Shown here piece by piece: positions 45,867-54,885 of a stretch of DNA of 64,000 bases. The position numbers and the translations under genes were made by a program. Source of the DNA: Magnetococcus marinus MC-1 (lineage in GTDB: Bacteria > Pseudomonadota > Magnetococcia > Magnetococcales > Magnetococcaceae); contig NC_008576.1 in assembly GCF_000014865.1 (NCBI RefSeq), forward strand, positions 1,765,501 to 1,829,500, read 5' to 3'. The notes below the pieces were generated by a model. It saw nothing but the letters and a program-made list of their open reading frames with translations. It had not been told where the DNA came from and ran no database searches. Position 1 is the stretch's first letter. Each line of letters begins with the position of its first letter.

Positions 45867-48071
45867 ATGGCCTTGGATATGAGCCGTTTTTTAACCCGCT
45901 TTGTGGATGAGGCGCGGGAGCATTTGCAAAGTTTGGAAGAGGGGTTGGCACGGCTGGAGAGCCACCCGGGGGATGCGCAAAACATCGCAGCAATTTTTCG
46001 TTCGGCCCATACCATTAAAGGGTCGTCCCGCATGTTAAAACTCACCACCATCAGTGATACCGCCCATAAATTAGAAGATCTGCTTGGTGTGCTGCGCGAA
46101 GGGCAGGTGAGCCACACCGCCGAGATGGGCCGCTTGATGGATCGTTGTGTGGATACCCTGGCTGTGCTGGTGGATCTGGTGGCGGCGGGACAACCTTTGC
46201 CCCCACCCGATACGGCACTTTGTGCGGCGCTGAGCAAGGCGGCTACGGTTGCTCCCGCAGAGACAGCGGCGCCTGGAGTAACGGAATCGGCGGCAGCCCC
46301 TCCCGTTGCGCTGTCGCCCCCTGAAACAGCGGTTGTGGCTGATACCACCCCCCCCGTCAGCGATGCCACGACCTCCACGCCTCTAAAGAGTCCAGATAGC
46401 GTGCGGGTGCGCATCGCCAAGTTGGATGAGTTGATTAAACTCATGGGGGAGATGGTTTCTAGCCAAGCCTATTTGCGGCAGCGTTTGGCCGAGAGCCGTC
46501 TGCTGGATCTGCAAGCCCGCGAGCTGGCCCAAAGCCATGGCGAAACGGTTGCCCACAGTCAAGCGTTACACCAGCTTTATCTGGCGTTTCGCGATGATAT
46601 GGCCAACCAGGAGTTGCTGATGCAGGCGCTCAAGGATAAGGCGCTGGTCATGCGTATGTTGCCGCTCTCCATGGTGTTGGATCCTACCGCGCGCATGGTG
46701 CGAGAGCTGGGGCGGGATCTGGGTAAACAGGTGCAGTGTGTGGTCAGTGGGGGTGAGGTTGAGCTGGATCGACAGATCATCGACCAGCTGGGCGACCCGT
46801 TGGTGCATATGCTGCGCAACGCCATTGACCACGGTATTGAATCGCCAGAGCAGCGGCTGGCAGCGGGCAAGTCGGCCCATGGGCGCATCACCCTCAAGGC
46901 GCGTCAGGATAGCGGTTCGGTGGTGATTGAGGTTGAGGATGATGGGCAAGGCTTGCAGGTGGAGAAAATCCGTCAGAAGGCCCTGCAAAAGGGGTTGCTG
47001 GAACCGCACCAAGCAGAATCGCTGGAGCCGGCGCAAATTTTGGATCTCATTTTTATGCCGGGTTTTAGTACCAGCGCCATTGTGACCGATCTCTCCGGGC
47101 GCGGTGTGGGTATGGATGTGGTGCGAAAGACCATTGTGGAGGGGCTGCATGGTGAGATCAACGTGCAGGCCAGCGCGGGTAAAGGCACAAAATTTTCCAT
47201 ACGCTTGCCACTCTCTTTGGCCTTGATGCGGATTTTGTTGTGCGAGGTGGCGGGGCACCCGTTTGCCTTTAGTGCCCAGCATATTCATGAGCTGGTACGT
47301 ATTCCCCAGAGTGCCATTTTGACCATGGCCGAGCGTAAGGTGTTTGTCCTGCGCAATATGTTTATACCCTTGGTTGGTTTGGCGCAACTGCTCAACCTGC
47401 CTGCGGTGGAGGGGCGTGAGGCGCGGGCTTTGCCCAACAGCCAAGCCGATGTGCTGGTGGTGATTGTGCGGGGGCGTCAGGAGAAGCTGGGTCTGATTGT
47501 GGATCAGTTGCTGGATGAGCGAGATATGGTGGTTAAGCCCATGCCGGAGCATATGCGGCGGTTGGCTTTGGTGAGTGGCATGGTGATGACCGGTAAAAAC
47601 CGATTGGTCAGCGTGCTGCAAGCCCCTGCATTGATGGACCTGGTGCGCAGTGGGCGGGGTGAACGGTTGGTGGCGGTTGAGCGTAGTGGGGCACCGGAGC
47701 GGCATAATCGCCATGTGTTGGTGGTGGATGACTCGCTTAATACGCGTGAGATTGAAAAAGAGGTGCTGGAAGCCTATGGCTACCGTGTCACCTTGGCCGA
47801 TGATGGTTTGGATGGCCTGCAAAAAGCGCGGGCGCAACGCTTTGATGCGGTGTTAACCGATGTGGAGATGCCACGCATGGATGGTTTCTCTTTGACCGAG
47901 CAGCTGCGTCAGAGTGCCGATTATCAGGGGGTACCGATTATTATCATCACCTCCCGGCAGAAGGAGCAGGACAAGCGGCGGGGTATTCAGGTTGGGGCCA
48001 GTGCCTATATTGTCAAAGGTGATTTTGACCAGAGCAATTTAATTGAGATTTTGGATAATTTGTTGGATTAA
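45867..48071 (+). CDS. cheA: Hybrid chemotaxis kinase CheA with C-terminal receiver
   Basis: Domains in order are: Hpt (about 1-110, phosphorylated H48 in FRSAHTIKGSS), an Ala/Pro-rich linker without a recognisable P2 domain, dimerisation helices (about 175-290), ATPase (HMLRNAIDHGIE N-box, VEDDGQGL, GRGVGMDVV, GKGTKFSIRLP), a CheW-like domain (about 470-600) and a receiver (from HVLVVDDSLNTRE, acceptor in VLTDVEMPRMDG). Absence of P2 with presence of a receiver is typical of Wsp/Pil-like CheA-REC kinases. AAGGA precedes the ATG 13 bp after cheR. It is cytoplasmic and works in arrays with the MCP and CheW. Confidence 0.95.
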   Translation: MALDMSRFLTRFVDEAREHLQSLEEGLARLESHPGDAQNIAAIFRSAHTIKGSSRMLKLTTISDTAHKLEDLLGVLREGQVSHTAEMGRLMDRCVDTLAVLVDLVAAGQPLPPPDTALCAALSKAATVAPAETAAPGVTESAAAPPVALSPPETAVVADTTPPVSDATTSTPLKSPDSVRVRIAKLDELIKLMGEMVSSQAYLRQRLAESRLLDLQARELAQSHGETVAHSQALHQLYLAFRDDMANQELLMQALKDKALVMRMLPLSMVLDPTARMVRELGRDLGKQVQCVVSGGEVELDRQIIDQLGDPLVHMLRNAIDHGIESPEQRLAAGKSAHGRITLKARQDSGSVVIEVEDDGQGLQVEKIRQKALQKGLLEPHQAESLEPAQILDLIFMPGFSTSAIVTDLSGRGVGMDVVRKTIVEGLHGEINVQASAGKGTKFSIRLPLSLALMRILLCEVAGHPFAFSAQHIHELVRIPQSAILTMAERKVFVLRNMFIPLVGLAQLLNLPAVEGREARALPNSQADVLVVIVRGRQEKLGLIVDQLLDERDMVVKPMPEHMRRLALVSGMVMTGKNRLVSVLQAPALMDLVRSGRGERLVAVERSGAPERHNRHVLVVDDSLNTREIEKEVLEAYGYRVTLADDGLDGLQKARAQRFDAVLTDVEMPRMDGFSLTEQLRQSADYQGVPIIIITSRQKEQDKRRGIQVGASAYIVKGDFDQSNLIEILDNLLD

Positions 48072-48119
48072 ACAGATGAATAATAGTGCCAATTGTGGTC
48101 AAACAAGAGTGGAGAACCC

Positions 48120-48473
48120 ATGAAAGTTTTGGTGGTGGATGATGATGCCTTGGCGGGTGAGATGACCTCGGCGGTGTTGGAGATGGCGGGGTATGTATGC
48201 CTGTTGGCCGAAAATGGCGTCGAGGCACTGGAGTTGATCAGCCAGCATGAGGATTTGATGGCGGTGATTTCTGACCAAAATATGCCCTTGATTACCGGGC
48301 TTGAGCTCTATAAAACATTGCAAGAACAAAATGTTACATTGCCATTTATCCTGTTAAGTGGGGATGATTCGACACGCTTGATAGCAGAAAATCCGGGATT
48401 AAGTGGTTGTGTTATGAAAGATGCCGATTTAGAGCAACAGCTTGTCGCCGCACTACAGCGGGCGTTGGCCTAA
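48120..48473 (+). CDS. Stand-alone receiver (CheY-like) protein
   Basis: The 117-residue product is one receiver domain: VLVVDDDALAGEM, acceptor aspartate in AVISDQNMPLITGLELY, and LLSGDDS in place of the usual TS/TG-A region, with lysine in VMKDADLEQ. It has no output domain. The start ATG has GGAGA upstream; the frame is open slightly earlier. Lying between cheA and the diguanylate cyclase gene, it is a likely phosphate sink, or a shuttle between CheA and the Hpt domain of the next protein. It should not be called flagellar CheY without motor evidence. Confidence 0.88.
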   Translation: MKVLVVDDDALAGEMTSAVLEMAGYVCLLAENGVEALELISQHEDLMAVISDQNMPLITGLELYKTLQEQNVTLPFILLSGDDSTRLIAENPGLSGCVMKDADLEQQLVAALQRALA

Positions 48474-48507
48474 ATCGCTTAAGCGGTCTACCCATGGGGT
48501 GAAAAAA

Positions 48508-50175
48508 ATGCATGATAAACAGCTTGCCTTTCACAAAAAAATGGCCCATTTGCGCAGCTCCTTTTTACGCGGGCTGCCTGAACGTTTGGAACGGGGGCGT
48601 GTTTTGTTGCAAGGGGTACACAGTGGCGAAGGATTATCGGCGGTCAAAGAGCTGCACTTGCTGTTTCACTCCATCAAGGGCACCAGTGCATCGTTTCAAC
48701 TGTATGAGATCAATCTTTCGGCCAAAGCGGCCGAAGCGATGTTGATGATCGCGCTGGAGCATAAGAAGCTACCCGAGTCTGCCCAACTGGAGCTGCTCAC
48801 GCAACAGTTGGAGAACATTGTAAATATGGCGGATGCAACCACGTTGGCTTATAGCACCCCCCCCTGTTTTGAGCTCCCCAAACAGGCGCCCGATGCAAGC
48901 AATGTCGCCAATATTGCCAGTGAGAGTGAGATCTATATTTGTGATGATGACCCGATTTTACTGGCGCAATTGGTTTCGCAATTGGCCTGTTTTGGCTACC
49001 ATGCCAGCGCGTTCCACACCCTGGATGATCTGGAGCAGGCGGTGCGTCAGCGGCTACCCAGCGCATTGGTGATGGATGTGGTGTTTCCCGAGGGGAAAGA
49101 GGCCGGCTTGGAGCGGGTGGAGAGCCTTAAAACCTATCTGAATGGGCATGTGCCCATTGTGTTTATCTCATCGCGCAATGATTTTGAGTCACGCATGCGG
49201 GCGGTTCAGGCGGGGGGGCGTGCCTACTGTCACAAACCGATTCGCTCCACCGAGCTGTTGGATGTACTGGATGGGTTAACCATGACCCACCCTCCGGAAC
49301 CCTTTCATATTTTGGTGGTGGATGATGAACCCGATACGGCCAACTATCACGCCTTGGTGTTGCAAGAGGCGGGCATGTTGACGCGAATCGTCTCTGATCC
49401 GGCCCATGTGCTGGAGGCGCTGACGGGCTTTAATGCCGATCTGGTGCTGATGGATATGTATCTGCCCCAGTGTAGCGGGGCCGAGTTGGCGACTTTGTTG
49501 CGGCAGACCCCAGGTTATTTAAGTTTGCCCATTGTGTTTCTATCGAGCGAGACCAATACGGGCCGCCAGTACCAAGCGATGAAGGTCGGAGTAGATGGTT
49601 TTTTAAACAAGCCAATTCAGGCAGATACTCTGATTGCCGAGGTGTCTATGCGGGCCGAGCGGATGCGCACTTTACGTTCGCTGATGATCCGCGACAGCTT
49701 GACCGGCTTGTATAACCACACCACCACCAAGCATTTTTTGGATTCGGAAATTGCCAGCGCCTCACGGCGGAACAGTACCACCTGTTTTGCCATGATTGAT
49801 TTAGACTATTTCAAAAAAGTGAACGATACCTATGGCCATGCCATGGGGGATCAAGTGTTGGTGGCTCTCTCTAGGCTGTTGCAGCAGCGGGTACGTCAAT
49901 CGGATGTGGTGGGACGCTACGGTGGTGAGGAGTTTGCGGTGGTCCTGACGGATATTGATCTGGAGCGTGCTAAGGCCATTCTGGATCAGCTGCGGGAGGA
50001 TTTTGCGCGGGTTAAGTTTTTTGCGAATGGAATTGAGTTTACATGCAGCTTTAGCTGTGGTGTTGCCGCTTTCCCACGCTTAGAGACGGCTTTGGAAATT
50101 GGGGAGGCTGCGGATAAAGCGCTCTATCAAGCCAAACGTGAAGGGCGGAATCAGGTGGTTGCTTTTCAATCTTAA
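48508..50175 (+). CDS. Diguanylate cyclase with Hpt and two receiver domains
   Basis: The 555-residue product combines an N-terminal Hpt domain (H54 in LLFHSIKGTSASF), receiver 1 (IYICDDDP, D190), receiver 2 (ILVVDDEPD, D316, lysine in LNKPIQ) and a GGDEF domain. The latter has DSLTGLYNHTT, the active-site G472-G-E-E-F and an inhibitory site R463-Q-S-D466 five residues before it. It should make c-di-GMP with product feedback, under phosphorelay control. It is the output of the chemosensory operon, as WspR is for Wsp, but with a more complex input. The ATG at 48508 with GGGG eight bases upstream is preferred over an upstream GTG. Confidence 0.93.
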   Translation: MHDKQLAFHKKMAHLRSSFLRGLPERLERGRVLLQGVHSGEGLSAVKELHLLFHSIKGTSASFQLYEINLSAKAAEAMLMIALEHKKLPESAQLELLTQQLENIVNMADATTLAYSTPPCFELPKQAPDASNVANIASESEIYICDDDPILLAQLVSQLACFGYHASAFHTLDDLEQAVRQRLPSALVMDVVFPEGKEAGLERVESLKTYLNGHVPIVFISSRNDFESRMRAVQAGGRAYCHKPIRSTELLDVLDGLTMTHPPEPFHILVVDDEPDTANYHALVLQEAGMLTRIVSDPAHVLEALTGFNADLVLMDMYLPQCSGAELATLLRQTPGYLSLPIVFLSSETNTGRQYQAMKVGVDGFLNKPIQADTLIAEVSMRAERMRTLRSLMIRDSLTGLYNHTTTKHFLDSEIASASRRNSTTCFAMIDLDYFKKVNDTYGHAMGDQVLVALSRLLQQRVRQSDVVGRYGGEEFAVVLTDIDLERAKAILDQLREDFARVKFFANGIEFTCSFSCGVAAFPRLETALEIGEAADKALYQAKREGRNQVVAFQS

Positions 50176-50205
50176 GGATTCAATGCAGCAGGTGGGTGGT
50201 GCGGG

Positions 50206-50718
50206 ATGAGCGATTTAGAACAGCTATTGGAAAGCAAAGGGCATGACCACACAGAGATTGTAAATGTGGAGGATCCCCAAGTAAAATTGGTGATTTTTGC
50301 CCTGCATGATCAGATCTTTGCCTTTCCGGGTGAGCAAATTCGGGAAATCGTTACCGATCTTGAGATTTTTTATGTACCGGGTTGCCCCCGTTCCATGGCC
50401 GGCGTGGTCAATATTCGGGGCAATATTGAGTCGGTTCTTAACTTGGACCATCTGTTGGGCATTCAGCGGGAGCCGCCGCCGCGTCTCACACTGCTGATTG
50501 GCGAAGGGGATGGTTTGCGCAGCGGGTTGCGGGTTGATCAGGTGTTGGATGTGCTGGATCAGCCCATAAGCGGCATTCAACCCCCGTTAGAGACGGTTTC
50601 AGAGCAGATACGCCCCTTTGTGACGGGTATTCTGCACTATCGGCAACAGCCGGTGATGGTGTTGAGTTTGGTGCCGCTGTTTGCCCACTACCGGCACACC
50701 ATGAAATATCCGGGCTAA
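50206..50718 (+). CDS. cheW: Chemotaxis coupling protein CheW
   Basis: CheW links receptors to CheA. The 170-residue product shows VKLVIFALHDQIFAFPGEQIREIV, the conserved VPGCPRSMAGVVNIRGNIESVLNLDHLL (the NxRGxxxPVxDL region), GLRVDQVLDVLDQP and a C-terminal strand. There is a short N-terminal extension. It is 30 bp downstream of the diguanylate cyclase gene on the same strand. Confidence 0.93.
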   Translation: MSDLEQLLESKGHDHTEIVNVEDPQVKLVIFALHDQIFAFPGEQIREIVTDLEIFYVPGCPRSMAGVVNIRGNIESVLNLDHLLGIQREPPPRLTLLIGEGDGLRSGLRVDQVLDVLDQPISGIQPPLETVSEQIRPFVTGILHYRQQPVMVLSLVPLFAHYRHTMKYPG

Positions 50719-50791
50719 ATCCACAGCTGGCAAAGTGGCCAGACAGGTGCGTTTAGCCCGCAGTGTCGCCCATTAGAAAGAGCGGATCAGT

Positions 50792-51196
50792 ATGGAAGCT
50801 CAATCGTTTAAAGCAGCCGCCACACTGCCCCGCCATGTGAACATGGTGCTGTTTAGTGCCGGTGGGCAAAAATTTGCGATGGAGTCCTTGCATATTCGGG
50901 GGGCGCAGAGCAGCCCGGCCGCAGGTGTGTTGGATCTGGAGCGGCTCTTGGGTTTACCCCAAGAGAACACGCCCCCCCACTATCTGGTTTTGCAGCAGGC
51001 GGTGGCGGGATGTACGTTGCTGGCGGTGCGGGAACCGATCCATATCCAGAGGGTGGCTGCCCAGCACATTAAACCATTGCCCCCTTTGTTGGCGCTTCAC
51101 CGAGATCTGTTGGCTCTGCGTGGCTTGATGGTGGATGGGCCGGGGCTACGCGCCATTATAAGCCCCCATGGATTGGTGCCCCTCATGGCCGACTAA
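50792..51196 (+). CDS. Short, divergent CheW-like protein
   Basis: The 134-residue product begins like CheW (VNMVLFSAGGQKFAMESLHIRGAQ), then continues with LDLERLLGLPQENTPPHYLVLQQAVAGCTLLAVREPIHI, matching the CheW beta-barrel strands but lacking the NIRG loop. The segment between strands is shortened. It may be a second adaptor that binds only one partner, or a decaying duplicate of the gene before it. It is the last gene of the operon before a terminator. Confidence 0.62.
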   Translation: MEAQSFKAAATLPRHVNMVLFSAGGQKFAMESLHIRGAQSSPAAGVLDLERLLGLPQENTPPHYLVLQQAVAGCTLLAVREPIHIQRVAAQHIKPLPPLLALHRDLLALRGLMVDGPGLRAIISPHGLVPLMAD

Positions 51197-51567
51197 AAGC
51201 CCCGATCGCATGCCCTATTATGGTTTGAACCCATCGGTTGCCTGTGCTTCGACATGGGTTTGGCCACCTTACAAGGGGCTTCTACCATGCTCGATCCTCT
51301 CCTGCATTGTCGATCTATTGGCTGACACCGCACAGACCCTGCTGAGATGGTTACCTTGGTGTGTCCCCCTCGCGTTTTCCTTGATCAGCATGGTCTGCTT
51401 GCTTTTGGGCGGCGCAAAGATCCGCCGCAGGAGCGGTTTGCGCGTGCCTTAACCTCGCCTACCCAGGTACATGAGCGATTTGGCGGTTGTGGGCGCCTTG
51501 AAAGGGCAGATTGCTCTGCTAAATTATGCTATACAAAGCGTGTCAATTAAGTTTTCATAGACGAATA

Positions 51568-51599
51568 AGGGTCCACCCTCAGAGGGACTCTTTTTTTTT
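51568..51599 (+). terminator. Terminator of the chemosensory operon
   Basis: AGGGTCC (51568-51574) pairs with GGACTCT (51585-51591; one wobble) and runs into nine T residues. From 51197 to here there is no convincing gene; two overlapping short frames have no start signal. Confidence 0.7.
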
Positions 51600-51619
51600 A
51601 GATCCACTTTTGATTTGGG

Positions 51620-53797
51620 ATGGTGCAGGTGAGCAGTTATTCAGACGAAGCCTATGATGAACTCCATGCCACCATGCAAGGTTGGCTGAGGGATTTTAAT
51701 GAGAGCGACGCTTTTGCCGCTTTGGATGAGGCCATTAAGCCTGATAGCTCCTTGGTAATCTCGCTGTTTGTGGATCTTATGTACACCTACCATGAGCGTC
51801 TGCCCGCCAAGTGGAGCGCGGCCAGTGTCGAGCAGTGTTGTATTGAGACGATTCCCCATAAAGCGATGGCAGGGGAGGGCTTTTTTTTGTCGGTTAATCC
51901 TGTGTTAAAAGCCTTTTTTGTCTTTTTAGAAGAGCAAGGCGCGATTAAAAACGCTCGCGTATTGGCGCGCACCATGGATAAACTTGCCAAAAAAATGGTC
52001 GCTCAAGTAGAAAATAGAAGCCACTGGGACATTGCCAAACAGGCTCCCGCCTCCAATGCGGAGCACACGGTTGCTTCAACAGCGTCGATGAAACCACGCA
52101 GCAGCGAGTGGGTGCCACGGGTCAAACCGGAAGAACTGGATGAGGGGTTATCCTTGTTTGAGGCGATGGATGACGATTCAACCATCCCAGATAATGACCC
52201 GAAGGTGGTCCAATATCTGAACCGTCAAGCCAAGCGCATCGCCAAAGCGGTGGAGTCCAATAAAAAACTACCGTTGGACGATAAACTTATCCAGATGCTG
52301 GATGAACACCCCTATCTGCTGTTTGATATGCTGGATGAATTAAGCGAAGAGCGCGACGATGGGGGCAGCCTCCCGCCGAGCTTGGCGATGGCTTATTTGA
52401 TTTTAGTAAGTACCCAACTGCAACAGATACGGGCCTATTTAGAGGCGGGTTATGACTGGGCGGTGAGTGTGGTTGCGGAGTTCCAAGAGGCGGTGATTGA
52501 AGCGGTCTCCTTAGAGCTGATCTCCCCCAGCGTATTAGAGTCCCTGCTGCATGTGTTGGAAGACGCCGGCATCGACCCCATGCCAGAGTTGATTAAGGTG
52601 CATGATCAACTGTTGGCGGCCTATGTGGCAGAGATGGATCCCTCAGAAGAGAGCGTGCAGGGGTTGATCGAGGAGCTGTTGGAGCACCATGAGGGGAATC
52701 CGTTTGGTGTGTGTGAAACCCTGATTCACACCACCCGCTCCATGGATATGGAGTCGCAGGATATGGCGATTGGTACCTTTATCAACAGCACCCTGCCGGA
52801 GGTAAGGGATGCGGTCTCGCTGTTGGTGCTTAGTCCCAATGTGCATACCCGCCGCAGTGTGCTGTTGTGGCTGCACAGCAATGCCGAAAACCTGACCCCC
52901 ACGGCTTTACGTCGGTTGATTGTGGTACGCAATTGGCTACCCAAGGATGAGCGTAAGCAGGTGGATGAGGTGACGCGCAAGGCTCGTAGAAAAGGGGTGC
53001 AGTGTGCGCAGTGGTCAGCGGGAAATCCCGTCACTCAGCGCATTGCCACCACCGTGGATGGGGCAGGAGCGCAGGCCTTTTTGGTGATCACCCAGTATGA
53101 GAAAAAATGGTTCCGGGCGGTTTCGCTGTTGATTAAGCAAGGCAAAGGGGTTGCCGATGTCTGGCATAGTGAGCCGATGCCCCAGAGTGAGGTGGATCGG
53201 TTAATCCGTGAAAATGCCCAGGTCTCTTTGGTGGGTAAGGTTTCAGAAGCCTTTTTAAACCGTTTGGTGAGTTATGCGATTGAGGTTGGTTTGCAGCAAA
53301 ATACCCCACCCCCCCTCCAATTGCTGGAGGTAGCGGAGCTATTGGGGGCCCAAAAATGGGTGCCGGTGCCCCTTGATCTCGCGGCCCGCATGGATGAGAT
53401 TTTAACCTCGGCAGAGACCCCGAGTGATCAGCTGTTTGATGAGGAGATCGATCTAGATCTGCTGATGAATGCCAACTATTTTCGCCCGGTGAAAGGGGTG
53501 ACCGATAGCTGGTTTGTGGAGGGGCAGGCCCTCATGGATTTTTTAAACCACACCCGCATTCGCAAGCAGGAGCGCTTGGTTGACCGGGTGTTAAAGGATT
53601 TTGTCGAGCCGCAACGGGCATGGTGGGCCGAAAAAGTGGGCATGACCGCTTTGGTGATGGCCGAGCAGGGTAAACAGGCCATCGCCTATCGCTGTGCCTT
53701 GTTAAGTAAAGCTCTGCTCGAAGGCTACCCTCTGCACAAAATCGCTTTTATGCGCTACGTGGCAGAGCGCTCGTGTGATTGGATGAGCGCCCCCTAG
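51620..53797 (+). CDS. Large helical protein of unknown function, 725 aa
   Basis: I do not recognise this protein. It has no signal peptide or membrane segment and is largely helical and acidic. The first 140 residues (LVISLFVDLMYTYHERL...CCIETIPHKA...ALKAFFVFLEEQG-like...HWDIAKQ) loosely resemble a helical domain seen in SEC-C/plasmid ORF-3-type proteins. A Ser/Glu-rich linker follows, then HEAT-like helices (for example PSLAMAYLILVSTQLQQIRAYLEAGYDW and RRSVLLWLHSNAENLTPTALRRL). The C-terminal region contains WFVEGQALMDFLNHTRIRKQERLVDRVLKDFV. The ribosome-binding site is weak; starts at 51620 or 51629 are possible. It follows the chemosensory operon after a terminator. Codon use looks like its neighbours. 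Confidence 0.8.
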   Translation: MVQVSSYSDEAYDELHATMQGWLRDFNESDAFAALDEAIKPDSSLVISLFVDLMYTYHERLPAKWSAASVEQCCIETIPHKAMAGEGFFLSVNPVLKAFFVFLEEQGAIKNARVLARTMDKLAKKMVAQVENRSHWDIAKQAPASNAEHTVASTASMKPRSSEWVPRVKPEELDEGLSLFEAMDDDSTIPDNDPKVVQYLNRQAKRIAKAVESNKKLPLDDKLIQMLDEHPYLLFDMLDELSEERDDGGSLPPSLAMAYLILVSTQLQQIRAYLEAGYDWAVSVVAEFQEAVIEAVSLELISPSVLESLLHVLEDAGIDPMPELIKVHDQLLAAYVAEMDPSEESVQGLIEELLEHHEGNPFGVCETLIHTTRSMDMESQDMAIGTFINSTLPEVRDAVSLLVLSPNVHTRRSVLLWLHSNAENLTPTALRRLIVVRNWLPKDERKQVDEVTRKARRKGVQCAQWSAGNPVTQRIATTVDGAGAQAFLVITQYEKKWFRAVSLLIKQGKGVADVWHSEPMPQSEVDRLIRENAQVSLVGKVSEAFLNRLVSYAIEVGLQQNTPPPLQLLEVAELLGAQKWVPVPLDLAARMDEILTSAETPSDQLFDEEIDLDLLMNANYFRPVKGVTDSWFVEGQALMDFLNHTRIRKQERLVDRVLKDFVEPQRAWWAEKVGMTALVMAEQGKQAIAYRCALLSKALLEGYPLHKIAFMRYVAERSCDWMSAP

Positions 53798-53916
53798 GCC
53801 GTGGTGTTTGTGTGGTTACAGACGAATGGGGGTTGGGGATCGCTCGTTAGGCGCGTACAGGTTGCGCCTAGGGGTCTGTGGGGTTGGTTGAAGAGCACTC
53901 AGATGATGGGGATTGC

Positions 53917-54885
53917 ATGGGACGTTGGTTGACCGTAAAGATGGTAGGCTTGGCACTGTTGCTCTCGCCCCCCGTATGGGGGGTGCCGTTGATTAATGAG
54001 CCTATTCAACCCATACCGTTGACCCAGGCTGAGTTGAATAAGCAACAGGTGGCATTGGGGGAGCTGCTCTACCACGATACCCGCCTTTCGGGTGACGGCA
54101 CGTTAAGCTGTGCGAGCTGCCACCCCGTTAATGCGGGGGGGATGGATGGTCTGCCGGTTTCTGTAGGCATACGGCAGCAAAAGGGGGGCATCAATGCCCC
54201 AACGGTGCTTAATGCGCGCTATAATTTGGCGCAGTTTTGGGATGGCCGGGCCGACTCTTTAGAGAGTCAGGCGTTGGGACCTGTGACCAACCCTATTGAG
54301 ATGGGGGCACGTTGGGAGGGGGTGTTGGAGCGGCTTAATCGAGATAAAAAGATGCGCCGTCGTTTTAGTGAGCTGTTTCCCCATTTAGGTATCACCAAGG
54401 AGAGCATTAGTCTTGCTATTGCCACCTATGAGCGTAGCTTGACCACCCCTAACGCCCCCTTTGATCGCTATTTAAGAGGGGATCTAAAGGCGGTGGAGCG
54501 GGAGGTGGTCGAGGGTTATGAGCTCTTTAAATCTTACGGCTGTGTGGCGTGTCACCAGGGGGTCAATGTGGGCGGTAATATGTACCAAACCTTTGGCCTG
54601 TTTGGTAACTATTTTAAAGACCGCCAGATACCAATCACCAAGAGTGATTATGGCCGCTTTAATGTAACCGCGCAGGAGGAGGACCGTTTTGCCTTTAAAG
54701 TACCTTCGCTGCGCAATGTGGCCCTAACCGCGCCCTATTTTCACGATGGGCGTGTTAAGAGCCTGTCGCAGGCGGTGCAATTAATGGCCCACTATCAGCT
54801 AGGCCGCCAGCTAAGTGCAGAACATATAGAAAAAATTGTCGCTTTTTTGCATAGCCTAACCGGTACCCAGCCGGAGGCCCCATGA
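53917..54885 (+). CDS. Di-haem cytochrome c peroxidase (MauG/CcpA family)
   Basis: The 322-residue periplasmic protein (signal peptide MVGLALLLSPPVWG) has two haem-binding motifs: C65-A-S-C68-H69 and C208-V-A-C211-H212. The family features GELLYHDTRLSGDGTLSCASCHP, NAPTVLNARYNLAQFWDGRA, GRFNVTAQEEDRFAFKVPSLRNVALTAPYFHDGRV and a C-terminal LTGT are present. Such enzymes reduce H2O2 with electrons from cytochrome c; MauG-like relatives oxidise other proteins. The ATG at 53917 is chosen because it directly begins the signal peptide. The next gene, a sensor kinase, starts inside its stop codon, which suggests a functional link. Confidence 0.92.
   Translation: MGRWLTVKMVGLALLLSPPVWGVPLINEPIQPIPLTQAELNKQQVALGELLYHDTRLSGDGTLSCASCHPVNAGGMDGLPVSVGIRQQKGGINAPTVLNARYNLAQFWDGRADSLESQALGPVTNPIEMGARWEGVLERLNRDKKMRRRFSELFPHLGITKESISLAIATYERSLTTPNAPFDRYLRGDLKAVEREVVEGYELFKSYGCVACHQGVNVGGNMYQTFGLFGNYFKDRQIPITKSDYGRFNVTAQEEDRFAFKVPSLRNVALTAPYFHDGRVKSLSQAVQLMAHYQLGRQLSAEHIEKIVAFLHSLTGTQPEAP

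Noticed and set aside
46566-47837. 423-codon minus-strand frame opposite cheA
   Set aside because: It is rich in His, Gln and Asn as expected for the complement of cheA codons. All CheA motifs are on the other strand.
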